From: Thermoguttaceae bacterium
Lineage (GTDB): Bacteria > Planctomycetota > Planctomycetia > Pirellulales > Thermoguttaceae
Direction of reading: 5' to 3'
Assembly: GCA_017447865.1 (NCBI GenBank)
Contig: JAFSMO010000092.1
Coordinates: forward strand, 1 to 64,000
Length of the DNA stretch: 64,000 bases
A model generated the notes under the pieces. It saw only the letters and a program-made list of their open reading frames with translations. It was not told the DNA's origin and made no database searches. Shown one piece after another: positions 1-6,947 of the stretch. Numbering within the stretch: the first letter of the stretch is position 1; the number at the start of each line of letters is the position of its first letter. The position numbers and the translations under genes are program-made.

Positions 1-21
1 CTTCCCAAGTCATTAACTTGA

Positions 22-36
22 CCGGCGGGACGCCGG
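22..36. repeat. Short hairpin upstream of the first gene
   Basis: CCGGCG, a 3-nt loop, then CGCCGG forms a perfect 6-bp stem at the left edge of the window. It could be the tail of a terminator or dispersed palindrome from the gene to the left. No T-run follows on the + strand. Confidence 0.4.
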
Positions 37-117
37 CCCTCCGGATCTACCCCCTTGATTCCGCATTAAATCCCCTCGCTCACCGCGAGCTTTCCCCTTT
101 CCTTTTTGGAGGTCCCA

Positions 118-2511
118 ATGAAAAAGATCCTCACCCTTTTACTCTTCCTCGGCGTGGCCGTCTGCGCGTTTGCCGAGGACCTTTCCACCCCGAAAAAACT
201 CACCGCTCCGGGCTGCTGGGGCCGCGATGAGAAACCCGTTTTGACCGATGAGGGGGACGGCGTGCAAGCCATCGCCTTCAGCGGGAAGCAGGACTTTTGC
301 TCGTCGTACCTCGCCAGTCTGGAAGTCAAACCCGGCGAGATCTACGAGCTGAAATGCGAAATGCGCACCGAAGGGAAAGGAAACGCGGGCATTTCCGCCG
401 CTCTGGGCGTTGGGAAAGAAGTGACCCAATGGGGTTTCGCCTCGAAAGGCGTCCAAAACCCAGCCGGGACCGCCGAGTTCGAGCAGCTGGAGTGCAAATT
501 CATCATTCCGGGAGGTTTTTCCCTCATGGTCCCGCGCGTCACGGGCGGCGGCTCCGGCGAGCCGTTCAAGGTCTTCTTCCGGAATTTTACCGTTCAGAAG
601 GTCGGCCAGGTCGAGCTTCCCGCCGAGGATGAAACGTTTGAACTCGCCAACGATTTCCTGAAACTCACGTTTTACTCCCGCGACGGAAGTTTCAGCGTTC
701 AGGACCTTCGCACCGGCCGCGTCTGGAAGCAGGCGCACAAACTGGGGTACAATTTCCCGGTGGACATCCAAAAGAAAAACCGGTCGGTCGAGTTCCGCAT
801 GATCAACGCCCTGACGACGCTGGAGATCACCGGCAAAGTCATGCTCCACAAGACCCGGCCAGAGGTCCTGGTCAAGGTTTCCGGCGATCACGAAATGGCG
901 ATGAACGCGCCGATCGCCTGGCCGCCGGCTTTTGAGAGCGAGGCAAACGACCGCCTGATCCTCCCGGTCAACGAAGGAATTTCCTTCCCCGTGGCCGAAA
1001 AAGACTCCTCGATCCCCGGCCGGCTTTACACCTACGGCGGCCACGGTCTTTGCATGGCGTTCTGGGCGCAGTGCGAAGAAGAATTCGTCCCGGCCAAAGG
1101 CTCCGACCCGAACGCCCCCAACCAGGCGGGAGAAGTCCGCGGAAAGAGCGGCTACCTCGCCATCTACGAGACTCCGGACGACGCAGCCTACCGTCTCGGG
1201 AAAACCGAGGAAGGCTTCCACAAGATCCAGCCTGAATGGGACGCGCAGAAGAAAAAACTCGGCTACGACCGCGTTCTGCGCTACGTCTTTTTCGATCAGG
1301 CGGACGTCACGACCATGGTGAAACGCTACCGCGCCTACGCCGACTCGATCGGGCTGGTCGTTCCGTTCACCGAAAAACTGAAGCGGAACCCGAACCTGAA
1401 GGAAGGCTTCGAACGTCTGATCGGCGCCGCGAATATTTGGGCGTTCTGCGGGAACAAAACGAAAATCTACGAGGAGCTCCAGGCGGGCGGCGTGAAGAAG
1501 ATCCTCGCCAGCGCCGGCGGGTCGCCCGAGGAGATCAAGGCCTGGAACGAAATGCCGAACATTCTGACGAGCCGCTACGACATTTACCAGGACTCGATGG
1601 ACCCGAAAAACTTCCCGCTGGTTGGCAAAGCCGACTCCTGGACGAGCGAAGCGTGGGAACGGGACGAACTGATGACCGACGCGAACGGGAACTGGATCCG
1701 CGGCTGGGAAGTCTCCCAGAAAGACAAAACGAAGCCGCGAATTCCTTGCGGCGTCCTGTGCGACACGTGCGCGGTCCCGTACGAGATCGAGCGGGTCGGG
1801 AAAGAACTCCCCGAGAAACCGTACCGCGCCCGGTTCATCGACACGACGACGGCCAGCCCGTGGCGTGAATGCTACCACCCGAAGCACCCCTGCACGCGCA
1901 CCGAGAGCAAAAACGCCAAGATGGAACTCCTCGGCACTCTGGGCAAAAAGTTCAATCTGGTCACCGGCTCCGAGACCGGGCATGAAGCCTCCGTTCCGTT
2001 CTGCGACTTCTACGAAGGAATGATGAGCCTCGGCCCGTACCGCGTCCCGGATTCTGGCCGAAACATTCCGCAGATCTGGGACGAAGCGCCCGAACGCACG
2101 ACCAAATACCAGGTGGGCGAGTCGTACCGGATGCCGCTCTGGGAACTGGTTTACCACGACTGCACCGTTTCGTACTGGTACTGGGGCGACTACAATAACA
2201 AACTCCCGAGCCTCTGGGTGAAGCGCGACCTTTTCAACGCTCTGTACGGAGTCCCGCCGATGTACATCTTCACGGGGGAAAACTACGAGAAATTCAAGGA
2301 GCAGATTTTCGAAAGCGCGAAGACCGCGATGCCCGTGGCCGAAAAGACGGGCTGGTACGAAATGACGTCGTTCCGGATCCTCTCGAAAGACCGCACGGTC
2401 CAGGAGACCCAATTCGCCGACGGCACGAAAGTGACGGCCAACTTCGGCGATCTGGACTACACGATGCCCGACGGTTTCGTCCTCAAGGCGAAGACCATGC
2501 GGATGGAGTAA
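118..2511 (+). CDS. Secreted glycosidase-like protein (DUF5696/GH101-like)
   Basis: A 797-residue protein with a clear Sec signal peptide: Lys-Lys at positions 2-3, a Leu/Phe-rich core, then a cleavage site near Ala-Phe-Ala-Glu (about residue 19). The ATG at 118 is preferred over the in-frame TTG at 106 because GGAGG at 108-112 is ideally spaced for it. The middle and C-terminal parts (an 'NDFLKLTFYSRDGSF' beta-rich stretch, then a long segment rich in Trp, Tyr, Asp and Glu, with SETGHEA and YWYWGDYNNK) look like the DUF5696 / GH101-like group of large polysaccharide-acting enzymes. The C-terminal 'ADGTKVTANFGD' fits the end domain of that group. It probably acts in the periplasm or outside the cell on a glycan. 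The substrate and catalytic residues cannot be assigned from sequence alone. It appears monocistronic. Confidence 0.7.
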   Translation: MKKILTLLLFLGVAVCAFAEDLSTPKKLTAPGCWGRDEKPVLTDEGDGVQAIAFSGKQDFCSSYLASLEVKPGEIYELKCEMRTEGKGNAGISAALGVGKEVTQWGFASKGVQNPAGTAEFEQLECKFIIPGGFSLMVPRVTGGGSGEPFKVFFRNFTVQKVGQVELPAEDETFELANDFLKLTFYSRDGSFSVQDLRTGRVWKQAHKLGYNFPVDIQKKNRSVEFRMINALTTLEITGKVMLHKTRPEVLVKVSGDHEMAMNAPIAWPPAFESEANDRLILPVNEGISFPVAEKDSSIPGRLYTYGGHGLCMAFWAQCEEEFVPAKGSDPNAPNQAGEVRGKSGYLAIYETPDDAAYRLGKTEEGFHKIQPEWDAQKKKLGYDRVLRYVFFDQADVTTMVKRYRAYADSIGLVVPFTEKLKRNPNLKEGFERLIGAANIWAFCGNKTKIYEELQAGGVKKILASAGGSPEEIKAWNEMPNILTSRYDIYQDSMDPKNFPLVGKADSWTSEAWERDELMTDANGNWIRGWEVSQKDKTKPRIPCGVLCDTCAVPYEIERVGKELPEKPYRARFIDTTTASPWRECYHPKHPCTRTESKNAKMELLGTLGKKFNLVTGSETGHEASVPFCDFYEGMMSLGPYRVPDSGRNIPQIWDEAPERTTKYQVGESYRMPLWELVYHDCTVSYWYWGDYNNKLPSLWVKRDLFNALYGVPPMYIFTGENYEKFKEQIFESAKTAMPVAEKTGWYEMTSFRILSKDRTVQETQFADGTKVTANFGDLDYTMPDGFVLKAKTMRME

Positions 2512-2545
2512 AGCGCTGAATCCCCTAAAGCCGCTTGACAAAAAA

Positions 2546-2581
2546 AATCCTCCTTAAACTCATTCTCATTTAAGGAGGATT
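2546..2581 (+). promoter_or_regulatory. Perfect 13-bp hairpin covering a ribosome-binding site
   Basis: Arm 2546-2558 is perfectly complementary to arm 2569-2581 across a 10-nt loop. The right arm carries AAGGAGGA, an almost full-length Shine-Dalgarno sequence, so the left arm (TCCTCCTT) acts as an anti-SD. No T-run follows, so it is not an ordinary terminator. A TTGACA lies at 2535-2540, but a convincing -10 at the right spacing is missing. In RNA reading in from upstream, the hairpin would hide the ribosome-binding site of the small ORF that follows. Confidence 0.6.
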
Positions 2582-2588
2582 GGCGACC

Positions 2589-2696
2589 TTGACTCGCCGA
2601 GATTTCTTCAAGGAGCTTTTCCGTAGATTTGGCAAAGTCTTGAAAGCTCTGAAGAAAGCCTTTCTGAAACTTATTGAATGGGTTTCAGAATCGTAG
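2589..2696 (+). CDS. Tiny cationic amphipathic peptide
   Basis: A 35-codon ORF starting at TTG 2589 (10 nt after GGAGG at 2574-2578), or 38 codons from the in-frame TTG at 2580, which sits almost on the SD. It ends in two consecutive stops (TAG TAA). The peptide begins with Thr-Arg-Arg-Asp-Phe-Phe-Lys and continues as an alternating pattern of Phe/Leu and Lys/Arg, strongly suggesting one amphipathic helix. The first residues also resemble a twin-arginine motif. A GC-rich terminator follows 8 nt after the stop, so ribosome-binding site, ORF and terminator form a complete small transcription unit. I do not recognise a family. A toxin-like or membrane-active peptide, or a leader peptide, are possibilities. 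It is too short for coding statistics to be conclusive. Confidence 0.45.
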   Translation: MTRRDFFKELFRRFGKVLKALKKAFLKLIEWVSES

Positions 2697-2703
2697 TAAC
2701 CCC

Positions 2704-2735
2704 GGGGGGCCTGAAAAGGTCCCCCTGCTCTTTTT
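2704..2735 (+). terminator. Rho-independent terminator after the tiny ORF
   Basis: GGGGGGCC (2704-2711) pairs with GGTCCCCC (2718-2725), with one G-T wobble and a TGAAAA loop. A T-rich tail (CTCTTTTT) follows. It lies 8 nt after the TAG of the small ORF. Confidence 0.75.
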
Positions 2736-2862
2736 CTATTATACTCTATCGGCTGGGAAAGTCAAGAACTTTGGAGAAAAATTTTCTTTTTCTCCGCGGC
2801 TCGCATCGAGCCAGCTTGAACGGGTCACTTTTAGAAAGTCTTTTGTAAATCCGCGAAGAGGA

Positions 2863-3207
2863 TCAGACGGGGAACTCGACCCCCCAACGTACGATCCCGG
2901 ACTCGCGCAGCAACGGTCCCATTCCGTCCCAGAAAATGAATGTTCCTTGAGGGGTCATAACGTAGGCTCCGCCTCTGGAAGAAAACGGTTTGTCACCGTA
3001 ACGTTCCCAAGCGATTTTTTCAATTTCGTCGGATTCGTCCTCCTCCAAATCAGCGCCAAAATGACCAGGAACAAGCGGCATTACTTTTTTAACGTGGACT
3101 TCAAAAAGAACGGAACCATCTTCACGCTTCGTACAGCGGACCCGCTTCTTTTCCTCATCGTAGTAAATATTCACCTGGTCGGGCGATTCAATATAAATCA
3201 GTGCCAT
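2863..3207 (-). CDS. Small acidic protein of unknown function
   Basis: A 114-residue soluble protein starting MALIYIESPDQ. The ATG at 3207 is chosen over an upstream start at 3276 because AAGGAGG (3214-3220) sits 6 nt ahead of it. The protein alternates predicted beta strands ('VRCTKREDGSVLFEVHV') with an acidic helix (LEEDESDEIEKIAWERYG). It has no signal peptide or membrane segment, and I recognise no family. It has its own consensus promoter (3330-3357) and a leader of roughly 115 nt, so it looks like a genuine, separately regulated gene. It lies just outside the integrative element. Confidence 0.65.
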   Translation of the reverse strand: MALIYIESPDQVNIYYDEEKKRVRCTKREDGSVLFEVHVKKVMPLVPGHFGADLEEDESDEIEKIAWERYGDKPFSSRGGAYVMTPQGTFIFWDGMGPLLRESGIVRWGVEFPV

Positions 3208-3329
3208 AAAGCTCCTCCTTTGGTCAGGTTTTGACGATGAAACACATTCCGTTTCGGAACAGAACGAACACACCACAAAAAGTGGAGAAACATGGGAACG
3301 ATGTACCGTGGTCCACCCCTCGATTTTGT

Positions 3330-3357
3330 ATTATAACACGGACAAAAAATTTGTCAA
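3330..3357 (-). promoter_or_regulatory. Sigma-70-type promoter for the small acidic protein
   Basis: On the minus strand, TTGACA (complement of 3352-3357), 16 bp, then TATAAT (complement of 3330-3335). Both hexamers are perfect. Transcription would start near 3323, giving a leader of about 115 nt before the ATG at 3207. Confidence 0.85.
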
Positions 3358-3588
3358 GGTTTTACCAATTGGAGATCGGATCCAGGCATACCTAAAAAAG
3401 ACGACTCATTCCGCCGAGCGTCTGCAGCTTCATCTGATTTCTAATCAAGAACGGGGAAAAGACCGGGGAGTAAATAAATTCACAAAGGGAAAAGGAGACG
3501 CAAAAAAGCAACAGAAACCAACAGACTGAAAATTCATCAAGTGCCGTAAAAAACGAGAGATAAACGTATTTTTACGTAGGCAAATAAA

Positions 3589-3617
3589 AAAAGCAGATAA
3601 ACTAATTTACCTGCTTT
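3589..3617 (-). terminator. Displaced terminator of tRNA-Glu
   Basis: Read on the minus strand, AAAGCAGGTAAA pairs with TTTATCTGCTTT (one mismatch) and is followed by a run of T. It lies immediately beyond the left copy of the tRNA attachment core, exactly where the terminator of an uninterrupted tRNA-Glu gene would be. I infer that this is the original tRNA terminator, now separated from its gene by the inserted element. Confidence 0.6.
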
Positions 3618-3618
3618 A

Positions 3619-3843
3619 ATGACCTCAATGGGGTTTCAAGCCCCTGCGTCAAGTGCCGTAAATTACGACACTTGCGACGATTGCGAATATTTTCGTGGGG
3701 GAAACTGTGGGGGTCACGATGTAAAATCTGTGATTCTTTCTCTTTTCAAATCGCTCGAAGTGAACGAGCAGAAAGAACTTCTTGAGGAACTGGCTCAATG
3801 TGTTCAATCTGCCGATTCTTTATTGGAATGTGTTGAATTATAA
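3619..3843 (+). CDS. Stranded integrase tail with CxxC motif
   Basis: Open for 74 codons from the ATG inside the attachment core, but no Shine-Dalgarno sequence precedes it and the frame is closed by a TAA at 3598-3600. The first residues are MTSMG. The integrase at the other end reads LTSMG through the other copy of the same core, in the same frame. In the excised circle the integrase would therefore continue into residues 5-74 of this ORF. The segment has C-x2-C-x7-C-x2-H (CDDCEYFRGGNCGGHD), a likely zinc site, then an amphipathic acidic helix. Its stop lies 12 nt before the next gene's ATG. In the integrated state it is probably not translated, or only weakly. Confidence 0.6.
   Translation: MTSMGFQAPASSAVNYDTCDDCEYFRGGNCGGHDVKSVILSLFKSLEVNEQKELLEELAQCVQSADSLLECVEL
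3620..3632. repeat. Left attachment core (attL)
   Basis: TGACCTCAATGGG is identical to 9577-9589, the 3' end of tRNA-Glu. Similarity continues loosely beyond it: GGGG-TTTCAAG-CCCC here resembles the T-arm sequence in the tRNA, as expected for an element attP that can rebuild a functional tRNA end. Confidence 0.8.
3649..3674. repeat. Inverted repeat beside attL, possible integrase arm site
   Basis: CAAGTGCCGTAA is followed directly by a near-perfect reverse complement (ATTACGACACTTG, one mismatch). The 14-bp sequence TCAAGTGCCGTAAA (3649-3662) also occurs exactly at 3537-3550, on the other side of the core. AATTACGGCA near 9520, close to the right end, is a partial inverted copy. Repeated short sites flanking the core are typical of integrase arm-binding sites. 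Confidence 0.5.
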
Positions 3844-3855
3844 TGGAGGTCTTGA

Positions 3856-4332
3856 ATGAAACCGTTAAATGTCAGAAAAGAATTTGTGCGTTTGAGGGCT
3901 ATGGGTCTATCGTTAAAGGAAATCGCCGAGAAAATCGGGATTGCGCCGAGTACGGGTTTTCTTTGGGAAAAATCTCATGCTATGGAGATTGGAGAATTGC
4001 GAAAGCTGGAAATGGAAGCACTTTACAAAGAATGTGAAGCAACGACAGAGGCACGTTTGAGGATATTGCACAATACCCTAGATAAAGTCAACGAAGCACT
4101 AGAGCAGGTTTTCTTTACAAACGTTCCGGCTGACAGATTGGTTGAAATGCAGTTAAAGCTGACTCAGGCAATAGGCTCATTGTACCAACCTCTTAAATTA
4201 ACGTTTACAGTAGAAGATATGGTAAACGAATCGAACATGCACTATCCAGAGAAATGGGTCGAACAGTCATTAAAAGACCAAAAAAAGAAAATATCACCTC
4301 AAAGCGACGAAAAGACCCCGGAATCTGAATAA
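3856..4332 (+). CDS. HTH protein (terminase-small-subunit or regulator type)
   Basis: A 158-residue protein with an N-terminal helix-turn-helix at about residues 8-35 (FVRLRAMGLSLKEIAEKIGI, then SxTGFLWEK). A long helical middle (residues 45-115) and a charged C-terminal tail follow. GGAGG at 3845-3849 lies 6 nt ahead of the ATG. The same fold type occurs in phage terminase small subunits and in transposase-like regulators. With no large terminase nearby, a regulator of the element is as likely. It starts 12 nt after the stop of the stranded integrase tail, so in the excised circle it would form an operon behind the integrase. Confidence 0.65.
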   Translation: MKPLNVRKEFVRLRAMGLSLKEIAEKIGIAPSTGFLWEKSHAMEIGELRKLEMEALYKECEATTEARLRILHNTLDKVNEALEQVFFTNVPADRLVEMQLKLTQAIGSLYQPLKLTFTVEDMVNESNMHYPEKWVEQSLKDQKKKISPQSDEKTPESE

Positions 4333-4528
4333 AATCGGGTATGTTTTGAACGATTCAAGCGTTTTTAATTTAATAATTGAAAACGCTTTCAATTCGTAAA
4401 TTGCGTGACAAAGTGGATTTTTGAGGTGAATTTCGACACAAAATACACTGAAATACACGCCCGGAAAAATAAATGGAGTCCCTAAAGGGGGCGCAGAATT
4501 ATCAAGAAAGGTTTTCGGAGTCCACGCT
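4333..4528. promoter_or_regulatory. Intergenic region with two operator-like palindromes
   Basis: This AT-rich 196-bp gap holds TTGAA-CGA-TTCAA (4346-4358) and ATTGAAA-ACGC-TTTCAAT (4376-4393). Two related palindromes 17 bp apart would suit binding of a small HTH dimer such as one of the element's own regulators. GGAG at 4517-4520 serves the next gene. No clear -35/-10 pair was found. Confidence 0.4.
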
Positions 4529-5038
4529 ATGAAGGAAAGTTTTATGGAAGAACTTCTTAAAAGGATCGGCGGCGCACAGAAACAGACAAAGATTGTCGAA
4601 TTTCCCGTTGACTACTTTACCCCGCTGATTTCAAACTTCACGCAGATGGATAACAACCTAGGGAGAATCGACATTTATCTGGTCGAGGAATTTCTTTTCA
4701 GGTTGGAAAAGTTTGCGCGGCTCCCGAAGAAAAGGCTCAAAGTTTACGACGATTTCACGATCTGCGTTCTTGAAATTCAAGACGAAACTGGACAGGTGAA
4801 GCACACGCCGATTGATGGTCTTAAACCCCGCCAGCGTGAACTACTTGCCTTTTTAATCAGGAAAGGGGAGGCAAGCCTTGACGAAATGCTCGACGGCGTA
4901 TGGCGCAGTCCAGATAAAAGCCTAAACGTAGTCAGGTCAACAATTTGCACTCTGGATAACTTTCTACATAAAAAACAGTACGGATTTTCGATAGTCAGAA
5001 ACGACCGTGGAAAATATCAAATCCAGTTCGTTGATTAA
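4529..5038 (+). CDS. Winged-helix DNA-binding protein
   Basis: A 169-residue protein. The N-terminal half (residues 1-90) is a mixed, unrecognised domain. The C-terminal half (about residues 95-168) resembles an OmpR/PhoB-type winged helix: LKPRQRELLAFLIRK, then an acidic helix (GEASLDEMLDGVW), a recognition helix (SLNVVRSTICTLDNFL) and a terminal hairpin (YGFSIVRNDRGKYQI). It lacks a receiver domain, so it is not an ordinary response regulator. Its location inside the element, just before the duplicated 85-bp repeats, suggests a role in the element's gene control or replication. Confidence 0.6.
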   Translation: MKESFMEELLKRIGGAQKQTKIVEFPVDYFTPLISNFTQMDNNLGRIDIYLVEEFLFRLEKFARLPKKRLKVYDDFTICVLEIQDETGQVKHTPIDGLKPRQRELLAFLIRKGEASLDEMLDGVWRSPDKSLNVVRSTICTLDNFLHKKQYGFSIVRNDRGKYQIQFVD

Positions 5039-5061
5039 AATTTTTAGACACAGCAGAAACC

Positions 5062-5146
5062 CGCGAAAGCCACCGGTAGGATTGTTAATCGTCCAGATGG
5101 TGAACGAGCGACAGCGCAAGCGCAAGCGGCCTTCCCGACCGGATTC
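5062..5146. repeat. 85-bp direct repeat, copy 1
   Basis: Identical over 85 bp to 5235-5319 (173-bp offset). It contains nested short inverted repeats (GATT-GTT-AATC, CACC...GGTG, GCGCAAGCGC), so each copy could fold as RNA. It is not part of an ORF. It could be a replication-origin iteron, a partition site or a structured RNA. Confidence 0.8.
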
Positions 5147-5234
5147 TGATTCAGACGGAGATCGGAGAATGGTCACTCCGTTTTGAACTGGTACAGCGGC
5201 AACGCGCTCAATGCGTCCAGCAGTCCGTAGGAGA

Positions 5235-5319
5235 CGCGAAAGCCACCGGTAGGATTGTTAATCGTCCAGATGGTGAACGAGCGACAGCGCAAGCGCAAGC
5301 GGCCTTCCCGACCGGATTC
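5235..5319. repeat. 85-bp direct repeat, copy 2
   Basis: Exact second copy of 5062-5146; the two are separated by 88 bp of unrelated sequence. An AT-rich tract (about 5328-5360) follows immediately, as often beside plasmid-type origins. A perfect TATAAT at 5396-5401 lies further right without a good -35. Confidence 0.8.
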
Positions 5320-5792
5320 AAGCGGATTGCAAAATATTTTTAAATTTTTTTGAAAAATTTCTTGTGACCCCCTACCTGCATTTTTTAAAAGCGGTTATAA
5401 TTAGTCGTATCAAGAGACGTTTTGTTAATGTTTTCAAATTAACCCTCACCAAACCTTTACGAAAGGAGTTGCGGTCAACATTTCCCATCTGATATTGACC
5501 GTGTTCGTTGTTACGATTCAGTAATACCATTTTTGATATTGATACAGTTTGTTTATAGAATGAGAAATTAGAAATGAGATGGGTGCTGGCGATAGTCAGT
5601 AATTTTATATCCCTAAGAATTAGGGCATTATCAATAAGGACTCCCCTGCGACCTCATACCATCTGACTTATGAGATAGGGCATTATCCAGTACGGATACT
5701 TTATTGATTGTAAACGAATGTATGTAATATCAGGAATGAGTTTCTAATATTGAACTCTTTCTGATTTCCTATTTTCCTTTTACAGGGCAAAT
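5320..5792. promoter_or_regulatory. Gene-free control region with palindromes and repeats
   Basis: No ORF was found here. Visible structure: an AT-rich tract at 5328-5360; CGGTCAA (5472-5478) and TTGACCG (5495-5501) as an inverted repeat; CCCTAA-GAA-TTAGGG (5611-5625); CTCATA (5653-5658) paired with TATGAG (5669-5674). TAGGGCATTATC is repeated exactly at 5621-5632 and 5676-5687, each time right after a palindrome. This looks like the replication, excision or control region of the element, or a small structured RNA. Confidence 0.5.
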
Positions 5793-6152
5793 ATGCCCAG
5801 AAAGAGATGGTGTATGATTACGAAGATTTCAGTGGAACATTTTGAAGAAGTGCTTGAAAGCGTTTCAAAATGGGAAGCCAAAGACCTGAAGATCGCCGAG
5901 AAATTGATTCAAAGATTTTTCCCGGCCAAGAAGCTGATTAGCAAACGGGAAGCCGCCGCATTGCTGAATTGTTCGGTTCGTCAAGTCGATTACTTGCGCG
6001 AGAATTACGGATTGCCGTGGGCGCGTTTGGGTGAAGTGATTCGATTTGACGCCGATGAAATCCGCGACTGGCTCGAAACTCAAAAGAGTACTGGTCCCGG
6101 CTGCGTTCCGTCTTTGGCAAAGAAGAGCAAAGCCGAAGAAATGGCGACCTGA
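5793..6152 (+). CDS. Probable excisionase / MerR-like HTH protein
   Basis: A 119-residue protein (or 112 from the in-frame ATG at 5814). The C-terminal part (about residues 48-95) is a classic excisionase-type HTH: LISKREAAALLNCSVRQVDY, then 'GLPWARLGEVIRFDADEIRDWLE'. This is the winged-helix pattern of helix-turn-helix domain 17 proteins and Xis. The N-terminal 45 residues form a helix that may dimerise. GGGCA-AATA-TGCCC surrounds the first ATG, and ribosome-binding sites are weak for both candidate starts. As the only Xis-like gene in a tyrosine-integrase element it is the natural recombination directionality factor, although this family also includes simple repressors. Confidence 0.7.
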   Translation: MPRKRWCMITKISVEHFEEVLESVSKWEAKDLKIAEKLIQRFFPAKKLISKREAAALLNCSVRQVDYLRENYGLPWARLGEVIRFDADEIRDWLETQKSTGPGCVPSLAKKSKAEEMAT

Positions 6153-6197
6153 TTTTAGAAACTCTACTGTAGCAATATTACAATAGGAGCATAAAAA

Positions 6198-6230
6198 GAC
6201 CGGCTCCGAACGTGCATTTCGGAACCGGTC
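6198..6230. terminator. Hairpin after the excisionase gene
   Basis: GACCGGCTCCGAA pairs with TTTCGGAACCGGTC through a 12-13 bp stem with one mismatch and a short loop. It lies 45 nt after the stop. No strong T-run follows on the + strand, but a TAAAAAG tract precedes it, giving a short T-run on the minus strand. It is a likely transcription terminator or RNA-stabilising hairpin. Confidence 0.5.
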
Positions 6231-6323
6231 GAACGTAATCACATGGTCTTGCGATACGATTCTATTATATCTTGAATCGTCTTAAAGTCAAGACCCGGTC
6301 AAAATTATTTCTAAATACTGACT

Positions 6324-6866
6324 ATGAAAGACAATACTGATAAAAAAAAAGGAGAACCCCGCTGGTTTAAAAGTTATGAAAATGACTTTGAAAATCCTGA
6401 ATTCCAGAGACTGCTTACTTATTGCCACCAAGAAAAAATCAATGCTTTAACGGCTGAAGGTTTGGTCAATCGTGTAAAAAGGCACATGGTACGCAAGAAG
6501 GATGGAAGAATAACAGAATGGGAATTTGAAAACATCTGCGCAACCTATTTATACGGCGAAACCTATACGGAGGGCAAGTGGAGAGAATTTCTTGGAATGG
6601 CAATCCGGTACAAGGTGTTTGAAGTCGAAGAAGAAACCGAGGCTGACGGCACTAAACATATTTTCGTCTTGCATTCGTCCGTACGAAACGCGATACAAAG
6701 AATTGACGAAGATAGCCAAAACAAGAGCAAAGCAGGAACAGCGTCACAAGAAAAACAGCGTTTGGCACAAAAAAAGAAGGACGAAAGAAACGCAAGGAGA
6801 CGCGCCAGATACCGAGAAAAAAAGAATCAAACTGTTCTTGAAAAATCCAGTCAACACGATGTTTAA
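6324..6866 (+). CDS. Unknown element protein, possibly replication-related
   Basis: A 180-residue hydrophilic protein. Residues 12-125 look like a compact helical or winged domain (WFKSYENDFENPEFQRLL, then EGLVNRVKRHMVRKKDGRIT, then 'YGETYTEGKWREFLGMAIRY' and a strand 'KVFEVEEETEADG'). The last 55 residues are highly charged (KKKDERNARRRARYREKK), suggesting nucleic-acid binding. The arrangement resembles small phage replication-initiation proteins of the DnaD/replisome-organiser kind, but I see no decisive motif. Its 3' end overlaps three 12-bp repeats that could be iterons. Confidence 0.5.
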   Translation: MKDNTDKKKGEPRWFKSYENDFENPEFQRLLTYCHQEKINALTAEGLVNRVKRHMVRKKDGRITEWEFENICATYLYGETYTEGKWREFLGMAIRYKVFEVEEETEADGTKHIFVLHSSVRNAIQRIDEDSQNKSKAGTASQEKQRLAQKKKDERNARRRARYREKKNQTVLEKSSQHDV

Positions 6867-6895
6867 CACAGTGTTTAACATGATGTTTAACAGAG
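6860..6895. repeat. Three 12-bp iteron-like repeats
   Basis: TGTTTAACA occurs at 6860-6868, 6872-6880 and 6884-6892 with an exact 12-bp period. Each unit is itself nearly palindromic (TGTT-TAACA). The array runs over the stop codon of the preceding gene and ends 50 bp before the ParB-like gene. Period and position suit binding of a replication or ParB-type protein. Confidence 0.6.
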
Positions 6896-6947
6896 TTAGA
6901 GTTAGAGTAAGACGCTGGTATTAATTCCAAGAAAGGGAAGTAATAAT

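Noticed and set aside
139..2541. 800-codon open frame on the minus strand opposite the first gene
   Set aside because: It is the antisense shadow of a GC3-rich gene. The + strand ORF has a signal peptide, a good ribosome-binding site and a recognisable family; the minus ORF has none, and its translation is Arg/Val/Phe-rich and low-complexity.
3308..3529. 73-codon ORF left of the integrative element
   Set aside because: It overlaps the divergent promoter of the small acidic protein, has no ribosome-binding site and shows no family signature.
5062..5319. CRISPR array from the two 85-bp repeats
   Set aside because: Only two copies, 85 bp long with one 88-bp spacer, and no cas genes. The repeat is too long and the copy number too low.
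6526..6924. 132-codon ORF in another frame of the replication-like gene
   Set aside because: It has no ribosome-binding site and is a frame shadow. Its repetitive end simply reads the TGTTTAACA repeats.
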